This document shows positions 21,951-33,181 of a stretch of DNA of 64,000 bases, one piece after another. The DNA is from Closterium sp. Naga37s-1 (taxonomy: Eukaryota; Streptophyta; Zygnematophyceae; Desmidiales; Closteriaceae). Made by a program: the position numbers and the translations under genes. Location: the NCBI GenBank assembly GCA_947471745.1, contig CANJKZ010000473.1, positions 625,001-689,000 of the forward strand. The letters are read 5' to 3'. Position 1 is the first letter of the stretch, and each line of letters starts with the position of its first letter. The notes below the pieces were generated by a model. That model made no database searches. It saw only the letters and a list, made by a program, of their open reading frames with translations, and was not told where the DNA came from.

Positions 21951-24900
21951 ATGGGGAACCAGACGAGCGTGGTGGACGCGCTGGTCGATCTCGAGTTCCC
22001 GTCAGCCGCGGCGCCCCCCGCGGCCCGCCTGCCGCCCGGCCACGACCTCCCGATGGGCGTTCTCTCCTTCGAGGTCGCGTCGCTCATGCGGAAAGCCCTC
22101 GATCTATGGCGACAGCTTGACGCTCGGAATATCGCGGGCTTGGAAAAGCAGCTGCAGGTGAGCCGGGTTCTTTTTTCCTACTTTTCATTTTCGTTCCTTT
22201 TTCCGCAGTCGTTTCAGAAGCTCATTGCGTACCGTAGTGGGGGTGCTCGCGCGGACGAGCTGGCGAAGAGGGGGAATTACGTTTTAGAACTCTCAAAAGT
22301 AAAATCAACATAGTGGGGGTGCTGCTCGCGCGGACGAGCTCGCGAAGAGGGGGAATGAGCGCCTCTTGGTTCGCCCAAACGACACCACGTTTTGGCTCCC
22401 CAAACTACACGAACCCCTCGTTGGTTTCCCTTTTGACTCAAACGACATCACTCTTTTCGAGTCGACTCTGTTTTTGAGTCGACTAAAAAACAGGCTCAAA
22501 CGACGTCATCTTTTTCTTCTTGCTTCTCCTTGTCCCATTTTCCTCCCCAAACCCCAACCCCAACCCCCGCCCTCCCGAAAAGACTACTCTTCCCCAGACC
22601 GACCGCCTGAAGCGGCTGGGCGTGGGGGACCACTTCCTCCTACCTCACCCTCTCCCAACCTTTCCGGCCCCCCCGTCCCCGTCCCCCCAGACCGAGGGCC
22701 TGAAGCGCCTGGGCGTGGGGGACTACTCCCTGCGCTGGCGCCTGGCGGGCGCGGAGTATGCCTCCGACCTCACCGCGCTCGCTCTCCCCCCGTTTCCCAA
22801 CACCACTCCCTGCTCTCCCCCCCGTTCCCCAACACCACTCCCCGCTCTCCCCCTCTCCCCAGACCGAGGGCCTGAAGCGCCTGGGCGTGGGGGACTATTC
22901 CCTGCGCTGGCGCCTGGCGGTCGCGGAGTATGCCTCCGACCTCACCGCGCTCTTCCCCCTTCCCCTAAACTCTGCTCTCCCCGCGAACAGGCGGAAGGCT
23001 TGAAGCGCCTGGGCGTGGGGGACTATTCCCTCCGCTGGCGCCTGGCGGGCGCGGAGTATGCTTCCGACCTCACCGCGCTCACCGCCGCCGTGGGGGTGCT
23101 GGCGCGCAGGTGCGGGGGCGCGCGGAGCGGAGAGGTGCTGAAGCGGCTGCGGGGGTACAGCCGCGCGTGGAAGAGAGAAGATAGTTTCAGCGAGGGCGAG
23201 GCGGACGAGCTCATGCGGTGAGATGGAAGGGCGGGCCTATGATGTTAACGAGGATGTGAGGTGTGATGAGAGGTCAAGGGGGGAGGGGGTGTTGTTTTGT
23301 TTGGCTGGAGAGGTGCGGAAGCAGCTGCGGGGGTACAGCCTTGCATGGAAGCGCGAGGACAGTTTCAGCGAGGCGAGGCGGACGAGCTCATGCGGTGAGA
23401 TGGAAGGAAGGACGAACACATGCGGCGAGGAGGCTGTGGTTTCCAGAATCCCTGGTTTTGCTCTTTGTCGTTGCACGCCTTGTTGCCGTGTTGTTTTGTT
23501 TTTCTTTTGATCTTTTTTGTTTTCCCAATCTGCCCTTTATTTGTGCCCCTTCTTTTCCGCGCAGGTTCCTGAGGGAAAAGCTGGAGCCAATGGGGGCGCT
23601 GCACAACGCAATGCTGGCACTGGATGACGTCATCAACAGGTGAGGCCGTTGAAATTCCTTAAGAGTTACTAAGCGTCAAACATGTAATGACTGCAGTGCC
23701 CTGCGTGCCCTGTGTAAAGGGGAAAGGGGGGAAGGAGGGTGGAGGTCATTACGGGGCAACTAAGCAGATAAACTTGCCACCGTAATGACCTCCACCCTCC
23801 TTCCCCCCTTTCCCCTTTGCGCTCCCCCTACCCGCCCCGCCCCTCCCCTCCGCTCACCATCTCAGCAGCGGACTCAGACCCGCAAAGCCCCAGTTGGAGA
23901 TATGTTTCCACTCGCTAATCACCCCTCACCCACTCCTTACCCCCCCTTCCTCTCCCTCCGCCCGCCAGCTCTACAGCAGACCCGGACCTGCAGAACCCCA
24001 AGACGCGCCGCGCCAAGGGGAAGCCACAGGCCGCACCCACTCACTGTTTGTTCCCCCCCATCGGCTCCCCTCTCCCCACTCCCGCTCCCCCTCGCCTTCC
24101 CTCCCCCCCCGCCCACCAGCTCCGTGGGAGATCCCGAGGTGCAGAACCCTAAGACTCGTCGCCCCAAGGGGAAGCCTCAGGCCGCCGTGATGGAGCAGGT
24201 GCGGTTGGGAGGAGTGAACAATGGGTGGAGTGCGGTTGGGGGCTGTGCTGGAGCAAGTGGGATGGAGGTTGGAGGAGTAAATAATGGGTGGGGTGCGGTG
24301 GATGGGTGACTGTGATCGAAGAGGTGGGATGGGGATGGAGATGGAGAGGGCACCCAACTCGTGGGATGGGGATGGAGAGGGCACCCAACTCGTGGGATGG
24401 GGATGGAGAGGGCACCCAACTCGTGGGATGGGGATGGAGAGGGCACCCAACTCGTGGGATGGGGATGGAGAGGGCACCCAACTCGTGGGATGGGGATGGA
24501 GAGGGCACCCAACTCGTGGGATGGGGATGGAGAGGGCACCCAACTCGTGGGATGGGGATGGAGAGGGCACCCAACTCGTGGGATGGGGATGGAGAGGGCA
24601 CCCAACTCGTGGGATGGGTTCGAGTCGAGATGTTATTTGGGATGTTTGGCTTCTCATCACCATCCTGCCTGTCAACCCAAGAGCCCCACACTGCCTCTCT
24701 CCTCTCTCCGATCTCTTCTCCCTCCCCCTCCCCATCAGATGCAAGTGGTGCATCAGCTGCAGCGTGCATCTCTCTGGAACCACCCACTCGAACGTCCGGT
24801 ACTGGTGAGTTCACTGTGGTGCTGGCTGCTTCAGTGCGGTGACGGCAGGTTTGCTGAGTTTGTCTGCTCTGGCAAACACCTTCCTTTCGCCTGCTCCCTT

Positions 24901-27727
24901 CAGTCACTCTTGTTTCTGTTTGTCCATTTCGCCCCTTCCAATCCATCTTCTCCCCTACCTCACTCTCCCTTCCCACCCCCTTCCCCTCCCAGATGTTGGC
25001 AGTTTCGATTGGAGTGTTGTGGCAGCAGTACCGATCGGTCTTCGGTCGGCCAGCGCCCCCCAAGCAGGAGGAGCTGAAGGCGACACTGGGAGCAGCGGGG
25101 CTGCCGTCGGTCTATGCGCGCGTGTTGCTAGGGGTGGAGCAGATGCGAGAGATGAGCCCCATCAGTCCTCCTTTCAAGGAACAACGGTGAGGCTTGGGAC
25201 CTTGGTGTGGGTGGTGATTGTGCTAGGGTGGGTCGTTGCTGGGAGCAGCGGGGCTGCCATCGGTCTATGCGCGCGTGCTGCTGGGGGTGCAGCAGATGCG
25301 AGAGATGAGCCCCATCAGCCAGCCATTCAAGGAGCAGCGGTGAGTCTTGACAGCGGTGAGGTGTAGTGGTGCTGTGGTTTGGTTGGGTTTGGGATCACAT
25401 GTGGGCGATGCCTGGGCTTGGCTGGGGCCGTAGTTGGGGGGCAAGCAGCGGGGCTGCCGTCAGTGTATGAGGGTGCTGAGCCCCATGGGGGTGGAGCAGA
25501 TGAGGGAGATGAGCCCGATGAGCCAGGCCAGCCCTTATAAACACAGAGAGCAAGAAATTGAACGCCCTTCCTTTTCCAACCCTTCCACCTCACACCCTTA
25601 CCACGCTCAGGCCCTCCCTTTTCTGACCCTCTCCCCAACCAATCAGAAGGGAGCTCTACTCCATCCTCCCGTCCACGGTGCGCCGGCGCCTGGCCAAGCG
25701 ACGAGCAGACCTTTGAGGCACCTCCAAATGCCCCACCCATACACCCCCTCTTCCTCCCCCAACCAACCAGAAGGGAGCTCTACTCCATCCTCCCCTCCAC
25801 GGTGCGTCGGCGCCTGGCCAAGCGGCTGAAGCAGCGCTCCAAGCGGCAGATAGACGGGGCGATAGCCAAGGATTTGAAGGCGTGGTGGGGGATATCCTGC
25901 GGTGGGCTGTCCCTCTGGCTGAGCGCACGGAGGTGTGGAATGGCGACAAGTCGTTTGGCGCACAGAGGAGGAACCGCGGGCACCGAACCCTGCTGGTGGA
26001 GGTGAGAGAGAGGCTGTGCTAGGAAAAGGGCATGCTTGCCAGGCATCCTGAAGTGGGCTGTCCCTCTGGCTGAGCGCACGGAGGTGTGGAATGGCGACAA
26101 GTCGTTTGGCGCACAGAGGAGGAACCGCGGGCACCGAACCCTGCTGGTGGAGGTGAGTGAGAGGCTGTGCTAGGAAAAGGTCTGTGTGCCGCATGCTTGC
26201 CAGGCATCCTGAAGTGGGCTGTGCCTCTGGCTGAGCGCACGGAGGTGTGGAATGGCGACAAGTCGTTTGGGGCTCAGAGGAGGAACCGCGGGCACCGCAC
26301 GCTGCTGGTGGAGGTGAGATGCTGGTGGGGACGAGTGAGTGGCTGTGCTGGTGGGTTGTATGCCGGGGCAAGGTCTAGGTTTGAAATGTCTCAAAAGACC
26401 TTTCGCTTCTCTTCCCTGTCCCCCATACCAGACACTTCACTATTGCGACAAGGACAAGTTCGAGGCAGTGCTGGTGGAGCTGCTGACCTCCTTCTCCCTC
26501 GTCACTCTCCACTTCAGACGCTCAAAGCCCCAACCCCTCTCTCCCCCCTCCCTGTACTGTCCCCCATACCAGACGCTTCATTACTGCGACAAGGACAAGT
26601 TTGAAGCAGTGTTAGTGGAGCTTCTGACCTCCTTCTCCCTTGTCACTCTCCACTTCAGACGCTCGCACCTGCAACCGCACCCGCCCTCCAAAGCCCGCCC
26701 TCCCTCGGCCCCGATCCGACGCAAGCAGCTAGGCTCGGCCGAGCCTAAGAACCAGGCTGCAGCGCGGCCGTCCACCGCTCCTGCCTTTCCCCCTTCTGCA
26801 TCTGCTCCCACTTTTGTGAACATTAACAGCATCAGCAACGGTTATGGTAACAATGATGACAACAGTAACAGCAACAGCAACAGTACTGGCTACGCCAAGT
26901 CACAGTCTGTTTCTATTCCTCCTCCTTCTGCTGCTCCTGCTCCTGCTGCTGGTGCTGCTCGCCCTTCCCCCATGGCCCGTGCTATCTCCATCACTGATGC
27001 ACCCGATGGGGGTATAAGGCAACCCCGTACCGGCCCCTACCGTTCCGGACCTCCCAGTTCCCCCCGTGCCGGACCTGCTTCTAGGGCACCCGCTCCCGGA
27101 CCTCCCAGCTCCCCTCGTCCCAGACCTGCTTCTGGAGCAGCCCCTCCCGGACCTCCATCTATGGCTCGGTCGGCTTCCAGTGCCCCCCCTCCCGCCTCTC
27201 GATCCGCACCCGAACCTCCTCCTACTGGTCCAGCCATGCCTAGACCGGCAAACCAAGCAAGGCCTGGCCCGGGACCAGCTCCGGGACCTGGAGGGCCCCG
27301 AGGCAATCCAACCGGACCTCGCCCCAGGCCTGGTGCTGGCCCCGGACCTAGGCCTTCCCCAGGCCAGGCAATGCCTGGGAGGGGAGGCATGGGACCCGGA
27401 GCTGGGGTGCGGGCAGGGCCCCCGGGACCTCAGGCTCGGCCCGGACCTCCATACCGCGCTGGAGGTCCGGCGCAGAGGCCAATGCAGGGGGCAAGGCCGA
27501 TGGGTCCAGGAGGAGGTATGGGAGGAGGCCGGGGAGGTGGGGGAAGAGGAGGTGGAGGGCCAATCCACCGGCCAAATCCTGCATCTCCGGTGTTGGATGA
27601 TATTGATGGTATGCCGATCCGACGGCCAGCAGGGAATGTCAGTGCAGGGCAACGCCAGAAGATGCAGCAGAGGGAGTGGCTGAAGAGGGAAGTTATGCAA
27701 CAGGGGGGCTCTCATGCGATGGGATGA
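21951..27727 (+). CDS. PSI-like protein with DUF3475 and DUF668, multi-exon
   Basis: Exon 1 (21951-22157, GTGAG donor) starts MGNQTSVVDAL, an N-myristoylation-type start typical of plant PSI (PSK simulator) proteins, then GVLSFEVASLMRKALDLW, the hallmark of DUF3475. Later segments are EGLKRLGVGDYSLRWRLAGA, EYASDLTALTAAVGVLARRC, YSRAWKREDSFSEGEADEL and FLREKLEPMGALHNAMLALD. The DUF668 part is AAGLPSVYARVLLGVEQMRE, RELYSILPSTVRRRLAKRLK, RWAVPLAERTEVWNGDKSF and TLHYCDKDKFEAVLVELLTS. The C-terminus is Pro/Gly/Arg-rich (GPGPAPGPGGPRGN) and ends at a TGA at 27725-27727. Known family members promote growth. Many exons are tandemly duplicated, so the exact mRNA cannot be deduced. Confidence 0.82.
22236..23400 (+). 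repeat. Tandem copies of DUF3475 exons
   Basis: GGARADELAKRGN: about 22236-22280 and 22316-22360. LKRLGVGDYSLRWRLAGAEY and ASDLTAL: short copy at 22590-22640, then 22688-22785, 22862-22955 and 22990-23085. RLRGYSRAWKREDSFSE: about 23138-23220 and 23310-23397, the second with a 1-nt loss giving EARRTSS in one frame. Full-length copies are preceded by a pyrimidine-rich tract ending in CAG, as expected for a 3' splice site. Confidence 0.78.
22455..22500. repeat. GAGTCGACTC hairpin
   Basis: Two GAGTCGACT blocks (22459-22468 and about 22475-22484) separated by TGTTTTT, followed by AAAAAACAG, form an imperfect fold-back. The same core occurs singly near 29174 (GGGTCGACTCAG) and, diverged, at 17330-17345. 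Part of the dispersed palindromic sequence set. Confidence 0.5.
23716..23818. repeat. Perfect inverted repeat, 39-bp arms, 25-nt loop
   Basis: Arms 23716-23754 and 23780-23818 are exact reverse complements over 39 nt. The loop contains a further GGCAA/TTGCC pairing. The left arm is G/A-rich and the right arm C/T-rich. It lies in an intron of the PSI gene, so the pre-mRNA would carry a long perfect stem. Confidence 0.92.
23862..24186 (+). repeat. Copies of the NPKTRRPKGKPQA segment of the PSI gene
   Basis: The segment encoding DPEVQNPKTRRPKGKPQA at about 24118-24185 has a close relative at about 23969-24040 (DPDLQNPKTRRAKGKPQA in the matching frame) and a fragment at about 23862-23900. Confidence 0.65.
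24336..24620. repeat. 31-bp minisatellite
   Basis: Eight full units start at 24361, 24392, 24423, 24454, 24485, 24516, 24547 and 24578, with partial units at either end. Each unit is GTGGGATGGGGATGGAGAGG followed by GCACCCAACTC. The units appear identical. The array lies in a PSI-gene intron and gives open frames on both strands that are not genes. Confidence 0.93.
25086..26665 (+). repeat. Tandem copies of DUF668 exons
   Basis: GLPSVYARVLLGVEQMREMS: about 25086-25190, 25227-25340 and 25443-25530 (the last shortened). RELYSILPSTVRRRLAK: about 25647-25705 and 25770-25830. LAERTEVWNGDKSFGAQRRN plus RGHRTLLVE: about 25893-26002, 26046-26153 and 26210-26313. TLHYCDKDKFEAVLVELLTS plus FSLVTLHFRRS: about 26429-26525 and 26572-26663. 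Copies mostly keep AG before and GTGAG after the coding part. Confidence 0.8.
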
Positions 27728-29272
27728 AAGACTTGTGGCTTACTACCATGCACAAGGAGTTAGGCAATGCTGATTCTGCTTAAATATTGATTCTAAGGTT
27801 GAAATATCCCTTCTATTACCCTGGATAGTGATTATTTCTTGTCTGTTGGTAATTCTCTTCAAGATTAGAAGCATTTATGCATGTGCGTGACTGTGTGTTT
27901 TCTGTTCCTGAATTACCACAAGAGGGTGAAAACGCGTTGACGCTTAGCGAACAACAAGAACGTCGTCCATGTTGGGGTCCGAGCCGCGAAGGGCTGGTCG
28001 AAGATATCGTGGCGACGTCGTCGTCTCACGGACCCACACGCATTCACTTGAACCCCTTTGAAATCCGACGGATCTACGCAAATCGTTTTGCACTTCATGC
28101 CGACGTCGTGATTCGTGAACCCTCGGCGAACCGCTCGAGGGATGCGTAGCGCCTGATTGGTGGAGTGTGGCGGCCTCAGGGCTTGAGCATGGCGCCCTCT
28201 GATTCGTTGTTCAACGCTTCGGCTCAGCAAACCAGCAAATCCTGGTTGAAGAATTCCTGTCGCGCCGCGAATGCGTCAGATTTGCGCAAACAGAGGGGAG
28301 GGCAGAGCGTACCTCTTTCCGCAAGCCCTTCGAGAATCCAGAATCGGCGTCGATTTCGTTCACTCGCCACGCAAATCCAGACCATGTGTGGCGTAGATTG
28401 TTCTAGCTGCGCCAACTGCTCCACAACACCCCCCTCACTCCCAACTGAGCATCAAGGAAGCAACGCCCTCCCAAAGGTCACTCACAGACTTCCTCCCCTC
28501 CCTGCTCTCCGCTCCGCCCCCCTTGAATCTGTTCTGCTCAGCGCTGGAACCGAATGTTTCTCATCGCAAGTTCTCCCACCCACTCGTCCTTCGTCTCACC
28601 GTTATGTCCTCCCAAATCCGCTTTTCTGGTCTGGACACCTCCCAGTTTCTCATCCCGCACTCGCCTCCTCCTAACCAGCCCATCGCGTATCCCCCCAGCT
28701 CACGGCCGCACTTGTTGACCTACAGTTTGTCTATTGTTCATTGCTAGAATCATTTCCAGCTTTGTAAACCTCAGTCCGACCTAGACACAGCGAATCTACC
28801 GCCTCCGGCCAGCCTTGTCCGAGCTATTTCCGCCAAAGTCATCGCCTGGCAATAGGCGACAGTAAGATCTCAATGTAGCTGTAGAAATCCTGTAAAATAG
28901 CTGCTTTCCTCCCTATATTAGCTGTAGTGCATAACGTACTTTTACTACTAAGACGGCCCTCAGCCCTCAGTCGCTCCTTCCCCTTGCCGCCCGTTCTCGT
29001 CCATGCGCCATTTCGTGCTTCTCAGTAGAAGCCCTTCTAGAGATATTTAGTCTGGCCAATTCTCTTCAAATCGCCATCCTCCGTCGAGAATTCACTCTCT
29101 CTCTACGGAGCCACGACGGTACGGGCTGCGGCTTGCGTTGCCTTGCGCAGAGTCACTAAGCCCGAGTGTATTCTGAATTCTGGGTCGACTCAGAAATCAG
29201 AGCGACCAAGCCCGTGTATAGAATCTCCATCCCGACTTTCGTACAACCATTCAACCTTATCAATTTACGCGA
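27728..29272. other. Intergenic region before the polyQ ORF
   Basis: About 1.5 kb in which I recognise no gene. Short ORFs (27877-28149 and 28165-28674 on +) have no family signature. Near 29150-29230 a small tandem duplication is visible (AGCCCGAGTGTATTCTGAAT versus AGCCCGTGTATAGAATC). The region probably carries the PSI 3' UTR and the next promoter. Confidence 0.5.
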
Positions 29273-31249
29273 ATGCCTCCAGCCAGAGAAACCGACGCAT
29301 TCATGCCTCGCTACAAGCGCCGGCAGTTGAGCCTCGTTACAGAGAATTTCTCGGAAGAAGAAGAAAGTTCATGTATCGGGGATCAGCAGCAACAGCAGCA
29401 GCAACAGCCGCAGCAGCCGCAGCAGCAGCAGCTCCAGCAACACTTCACCGGACGCGCCCTCGAGGCGTTTCATCTGGCGGCGGACGTCAAGCCAGTTGCG
29501 CTAAGTCAGAGCCACCGCGCGGGCGGGTGGCTCGAAACTCTCCGCCAAGCCTCGCGCATCCGTGCAACCGGCGCTGGGCTTGCGGGAAGCTCCGCATCAG
29601 CGGGGGCATCAGCAGGGCCTCCCTCCGCTCCCGCTTCCGCCTCCGCCTCCGCTTCCGCTTCCCCATCCCCCTCCGCCCCGTGCCGGTTGAAGCGGAGGGC
29701 AGCAGACGCGGGGCTGGAGTGCAGCGCGGGTTCCGCGGAGGAACCGAAGCTACTGAGGCGCGCAACCTGCCCCGCGGAACGCGCCTACGTCGTCCCCCAC
29801 CACTGGGCCTCCGCGGACCCCGCTTCCGCCGCCAGCTCGCGCAACCCCGCTTCTTTCCCCGCCTCCGTCCCCGCTGCTGCCCGCGCAGGCGCTGGCGCTG
29901 GCGCTGGCGCAACCTGGGCCGCGGGACTCCTTGCGCTGAACGCGCTCGTCTCTCCGCGATACGCGCACGGCCATCCTTTACAACCTCCTCCCCCTGCCTC
30001 CGCCCCGCTTTCCCCCTATCGCCGGCATCCTCCGCCCCCCCGTTCCCCCGCTTTTCCGCCCTCCCCTGCTCCGCGTCCCCCATTCCGAGCGGAATTCGCG
30101 CGCGCGCCGTCGCCTGCTTCTGCTCCTACTTCCTTTCCCGGGATTCCCGCCGCATCTGGTGCTCCACAGCGGTCCCAAGCGACTCGAAGACGCTCGTCCA
30201 AGTCGCCTTCCACGTCAGCGAACCATTCCACGTCAGCAGGATTCAAGGTTCCGTTCTCGCCACGCGTAGCTTGTGGTTCCGAGTCTGCTGACACGTGTAC
30301 GAATTGGAGTGGAGCAGGAGGAGCGGATTTGGCGAACGAAGAAAGGCCACGTGGAATGGTGTCACAGGGAGAGGCAGAATCATCATCATCAGCAGCAGCA
30401 GCAGCAACAGCAACAGCAAAACTGCCACCTCAGGTAGTGCACCTGCCACTTCAGCTGCTGCATCTGCCAGCTCAGCTTTTGCTGTCAGACGCGCGCCCTC
30501 CTCCTCCCCTTAAGGAGAGGGAAGTGGAAGCGGAGGGAGAGAGGGCGAGGAGGAGAGAGAAGAGGGAAGGTGAGGCGGTAGGGAGAGAAGGAGAGAAACT
30601 AGAAGTGATTATGGCTGTGAGTGCGGATGGGGAGAAGATGGAATTGGGGGAGGTGATAAGAGGAGTGCAGATGAGAGAGGGAGAGGAGGGAAATGAAAGG
30701 GAGGGTGGGATAGGAAATGAGGGGAGTGAAGCCATGGAAGTGGAGGCAGGAGGAGACGAGGGAGGGGGAGAAGTGGGAAGAGAAAAAGAGTTAGGAAGGG
30801 GAGAAGAACGAAAAGAAGTAGCAAGGGAGGTAGGAGGAGAAGAAACGGAAGGGGAGGAAGTTGGGAGGGAAGACGCAGGAAGGGAAGAGGGTCAAGAAGC
30901 TGGCGATGCGAAAGGGGGTGAATCAAGTGAAGGCGGTGAAGCAGGTGGTGGTGACAAGCAGAGCGAGCAAAGTGGGTGGCTGTGGGAGGGAAGTGACCTG
31001 AAAGGGTGCTATCTCGACGTGAGCAGGACATATGTTGATGAAACGGTTACGAGCGGTGCTGAGGTGGTTACAAGCAGTGCTGAGGAGTTTACAGGCGGTG
31101 CTGAGGTGGTTTCAAGCGGTTCTGAGATTGTGATACTTTGTGCAGACATGGATCTGGATGCGATGCCTCTGGGTTGCTGCCTCGGGTCCCAGCAGGAACA
31201 ACCTGGGGAGGCTCACATGGAGCATGAAAAACAGCATGAGCAGCAGCAA

Positions 31250-31330
<81 letters not shown>

Positions 31331-31987
31331 GTAGAGGAGTGTTCGCTGGAGCAGTTGACTCGTGTTGACTCGATGGAAGATGACGACTTCTGGGAGAGAA
31401 TGGTCGCCAGCTACGGCACACTGGACGACCTGCCCGCTTCAGCTGACCTTCCCGCTACAGCCGCTTCAGCTCCCGCTACAGCCGCTTCAGTTGACCTGCC
31501 CTCTACAGCCGCTACAGCTGACCTACATGCTACAGCTGAAGGGGGCACTACAAGTAGGGAAACGGCAACAACCAATGGTGGGATGGCCGTGGATGACTGT
31601 GGGATAGGGGTCGCCACAGAAAGCGATGGCTATACCCTGCCTGTTCCAACTCCGGAATCTCTAGCGGTTGTTGAGGGTGCATTGCCAACAGTTTCGTCTC
31701 ACTCAGGGGTGCATGCAGCAACAATGAATTTCGAGTCGCGTCAAGAGTCACCTGTGGATGCTGTTGATGGTGCACTGCCTGCAGCTTCCTCACGCTCGGG
31801 GGTGCATGCAGCAGCAGCAGATATGGACCACCAACCTCCTTCTGAGGATGCTGGAGTTCTGAGGCTTGCACAGGCGAACTTTCTCGCCCGACCTATCATG
31901 CCAAGCCTGTTGAATGCCAAGCCAACATTCTACCCTCGGCGAAGCCTGCGGGTCTTGAGTCCGAAGCTGTTGCGGTGGTCCTGCTAG
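29273..31987 (+). CDS. Unrecognised 904-residue low-complexity protein with polyQ tract
   Basis: A single long ORF from ATG 29273 to TAG 31985-31987. The N-terminus (MPRYKRRQLSLVTENFSEEE) is followed by a short polyQ stretch, then an Ala/Ser/Pro-rich part (residues about 110-320), a Gly/Glu/Arg-rich acidic part (about 410-600), a second polyQ run of about 26 Gln (about residues 661-686), and a Ser/Ala/Thr-rich tail with two related units (VEGALPTVSSHSGVHAA and VDGALPAASSRSGVHAA). A short conserved-looking block, DFWERMVASYGTLDDLP, follows the polyQ. No known domain. Length and the consistent reading of N-terminal and DFWERM blocks favour a real gene, but an intron near the 3' end leading into the Q-rich region at 32000-32547 is possible. 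Such composition is common in transcriptional regulators; that is only a guess. Confidence 0.55.
31255..31329 (+). repeat. (GCA)25 microsatellite encoding polyglutamine
   Basis: Seventy-five bases of uninterrupted GCA/CAG repeat inside the polyQ ORF, with no synonymous CAA interruption. Pure CAG tracts of this length are prone to length change, so it is probably polymorphic. Confidence 0.95.
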
Positions 31988-33181
31988 CGCTGCTGGCTCG
32001 GCAACCGAACCTCAATCGTGTACGGCCCGAAACAGGCAATTGTGTACAGCCCCAAGGCTCTGTGTCACCACAGGGATGTGAACGGAGCATGGTGTTTCCA
32101 GGCAGCATCCTTCAGCAGCGCATCAGGAGCATGAGTGCAGCAGTGCTGCCTGCAATAGAGTCACCCTCGTTAGAATCACCCTCGTTAGAGTCACAGATGC
32201 TACAAGTGCTGCTGCTGGCAGTTGCCAGACAAGGAGGAGGAACTTTGTCATCAGCAGCAGTGACAGCTGCAGGAGCAGCAGCATCAGCAGCAGCGCCAGA
32301 AGATGCAGCACCAGATAGGATGCGAATGGCAGGAGCAAACATGCATAATAAGGATGCGTGCCTTCAGCAGGACTGGCAGCACCAGCAGCCCAACTTCCTA
32401 AAGCAGAAACTACTTCTGTTGCTATTGCCCTTGCTGCTGCAACAGCAGCAGCAGCAGCAACAGCGGCAGCAGCAGCCTATGCAGGAGCAGGGACGTGTTA
32501 CGCAGCTTTACTCGGTGCTTGGCGGATTGCTCGGTCTGCCACATTAGCCAGGATACGGGTGCACTCAATAAGGGCAATTTGTATTTATGATGAGCTATGC
32601 CATCGGTCATGCGTGCAATGTAAATATAGACTGTGTTTCATCAATTTTATTATGCCACTTCTTTTTGCCCCAAGCTCATAGCAGAACGATGCCAATAGAT
32701 GTATTTCAATTGATGATTAAATCAGCAAATCGATTACCAGTATGTTTTTCTCCCTTGTAGACAAACGAGCTGTACCAATTCCATCATGTAATCCCGTTGC
32801 TCGTCGCAAATTCAAGAACGGAAACCCTCGAAGTTGGAACCTCCACGCTGGAAGTCTTGCGTCCAAAAAGCTTCTGCTTTTGAAACACTTTTTGGAATTC
32901 AGCTAACGGTCACCGACATTTCCGATGGTCCTAGACTCCTGGTACCGGTACCTTCAGTGCAACCGTTTCCTGACAGACTTTACACTCCATCTAACGCATT
33001 ACTCGCCACGGCCGGCTCGTCTTGGTCGTTTCCGCGCTTCGCCGATTGACGAGTAGTCGATTTTTGGCGGGAAATAGCGTTTTGGGAATAGTGGCCACGT
33101 CTTGGTCATTTTCTTTACTGCGTTCCGCCGATTGACGAGTTATAAATTAGGTGGCAAGCGAAAAAAAACGTTTTGCAAGAT
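31988..33181. other. Intergenic region; repeated 5' leader of the F-box gene
   Basis: 31988-32547 is rich in GCAGCA and CAG triplets and open in one + frame, possibly a 3' exon or UTR of the preceding gene. At 33005-33185 the leader of the F-box gene is repeated: TCGTCTTGGTC(G/A)TTTTC and CCGATTGACGAGT occur at about 33018-33055 and 33102-33140, and TCGTCTTGGTCATCTTCG once more at the start of the coding sequence (33188). Confidence 0.6.

Noticed and set aside
24361..24608. CRISPR-like array
   Set aside because: The 31-bp units are contiguous with no unique spacers; it is a minisatellite within a eukaryotic gene.
24177..25063. ORFs on both strands across the 31-bp minisatellite (GCPLHPHPTSW and APNSWDGDGEG repeats)
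   Set aside because: Unit composition keeps several frames open on both strands; they do not match the PSI gene reading.
29143..30291. 382-codon Arg-rich ORF overlapping the polyQ ORF
   Set aside because: An alternative frame of GC-rich coding DNA with an Arg/Pro-skewed composition and no domain.
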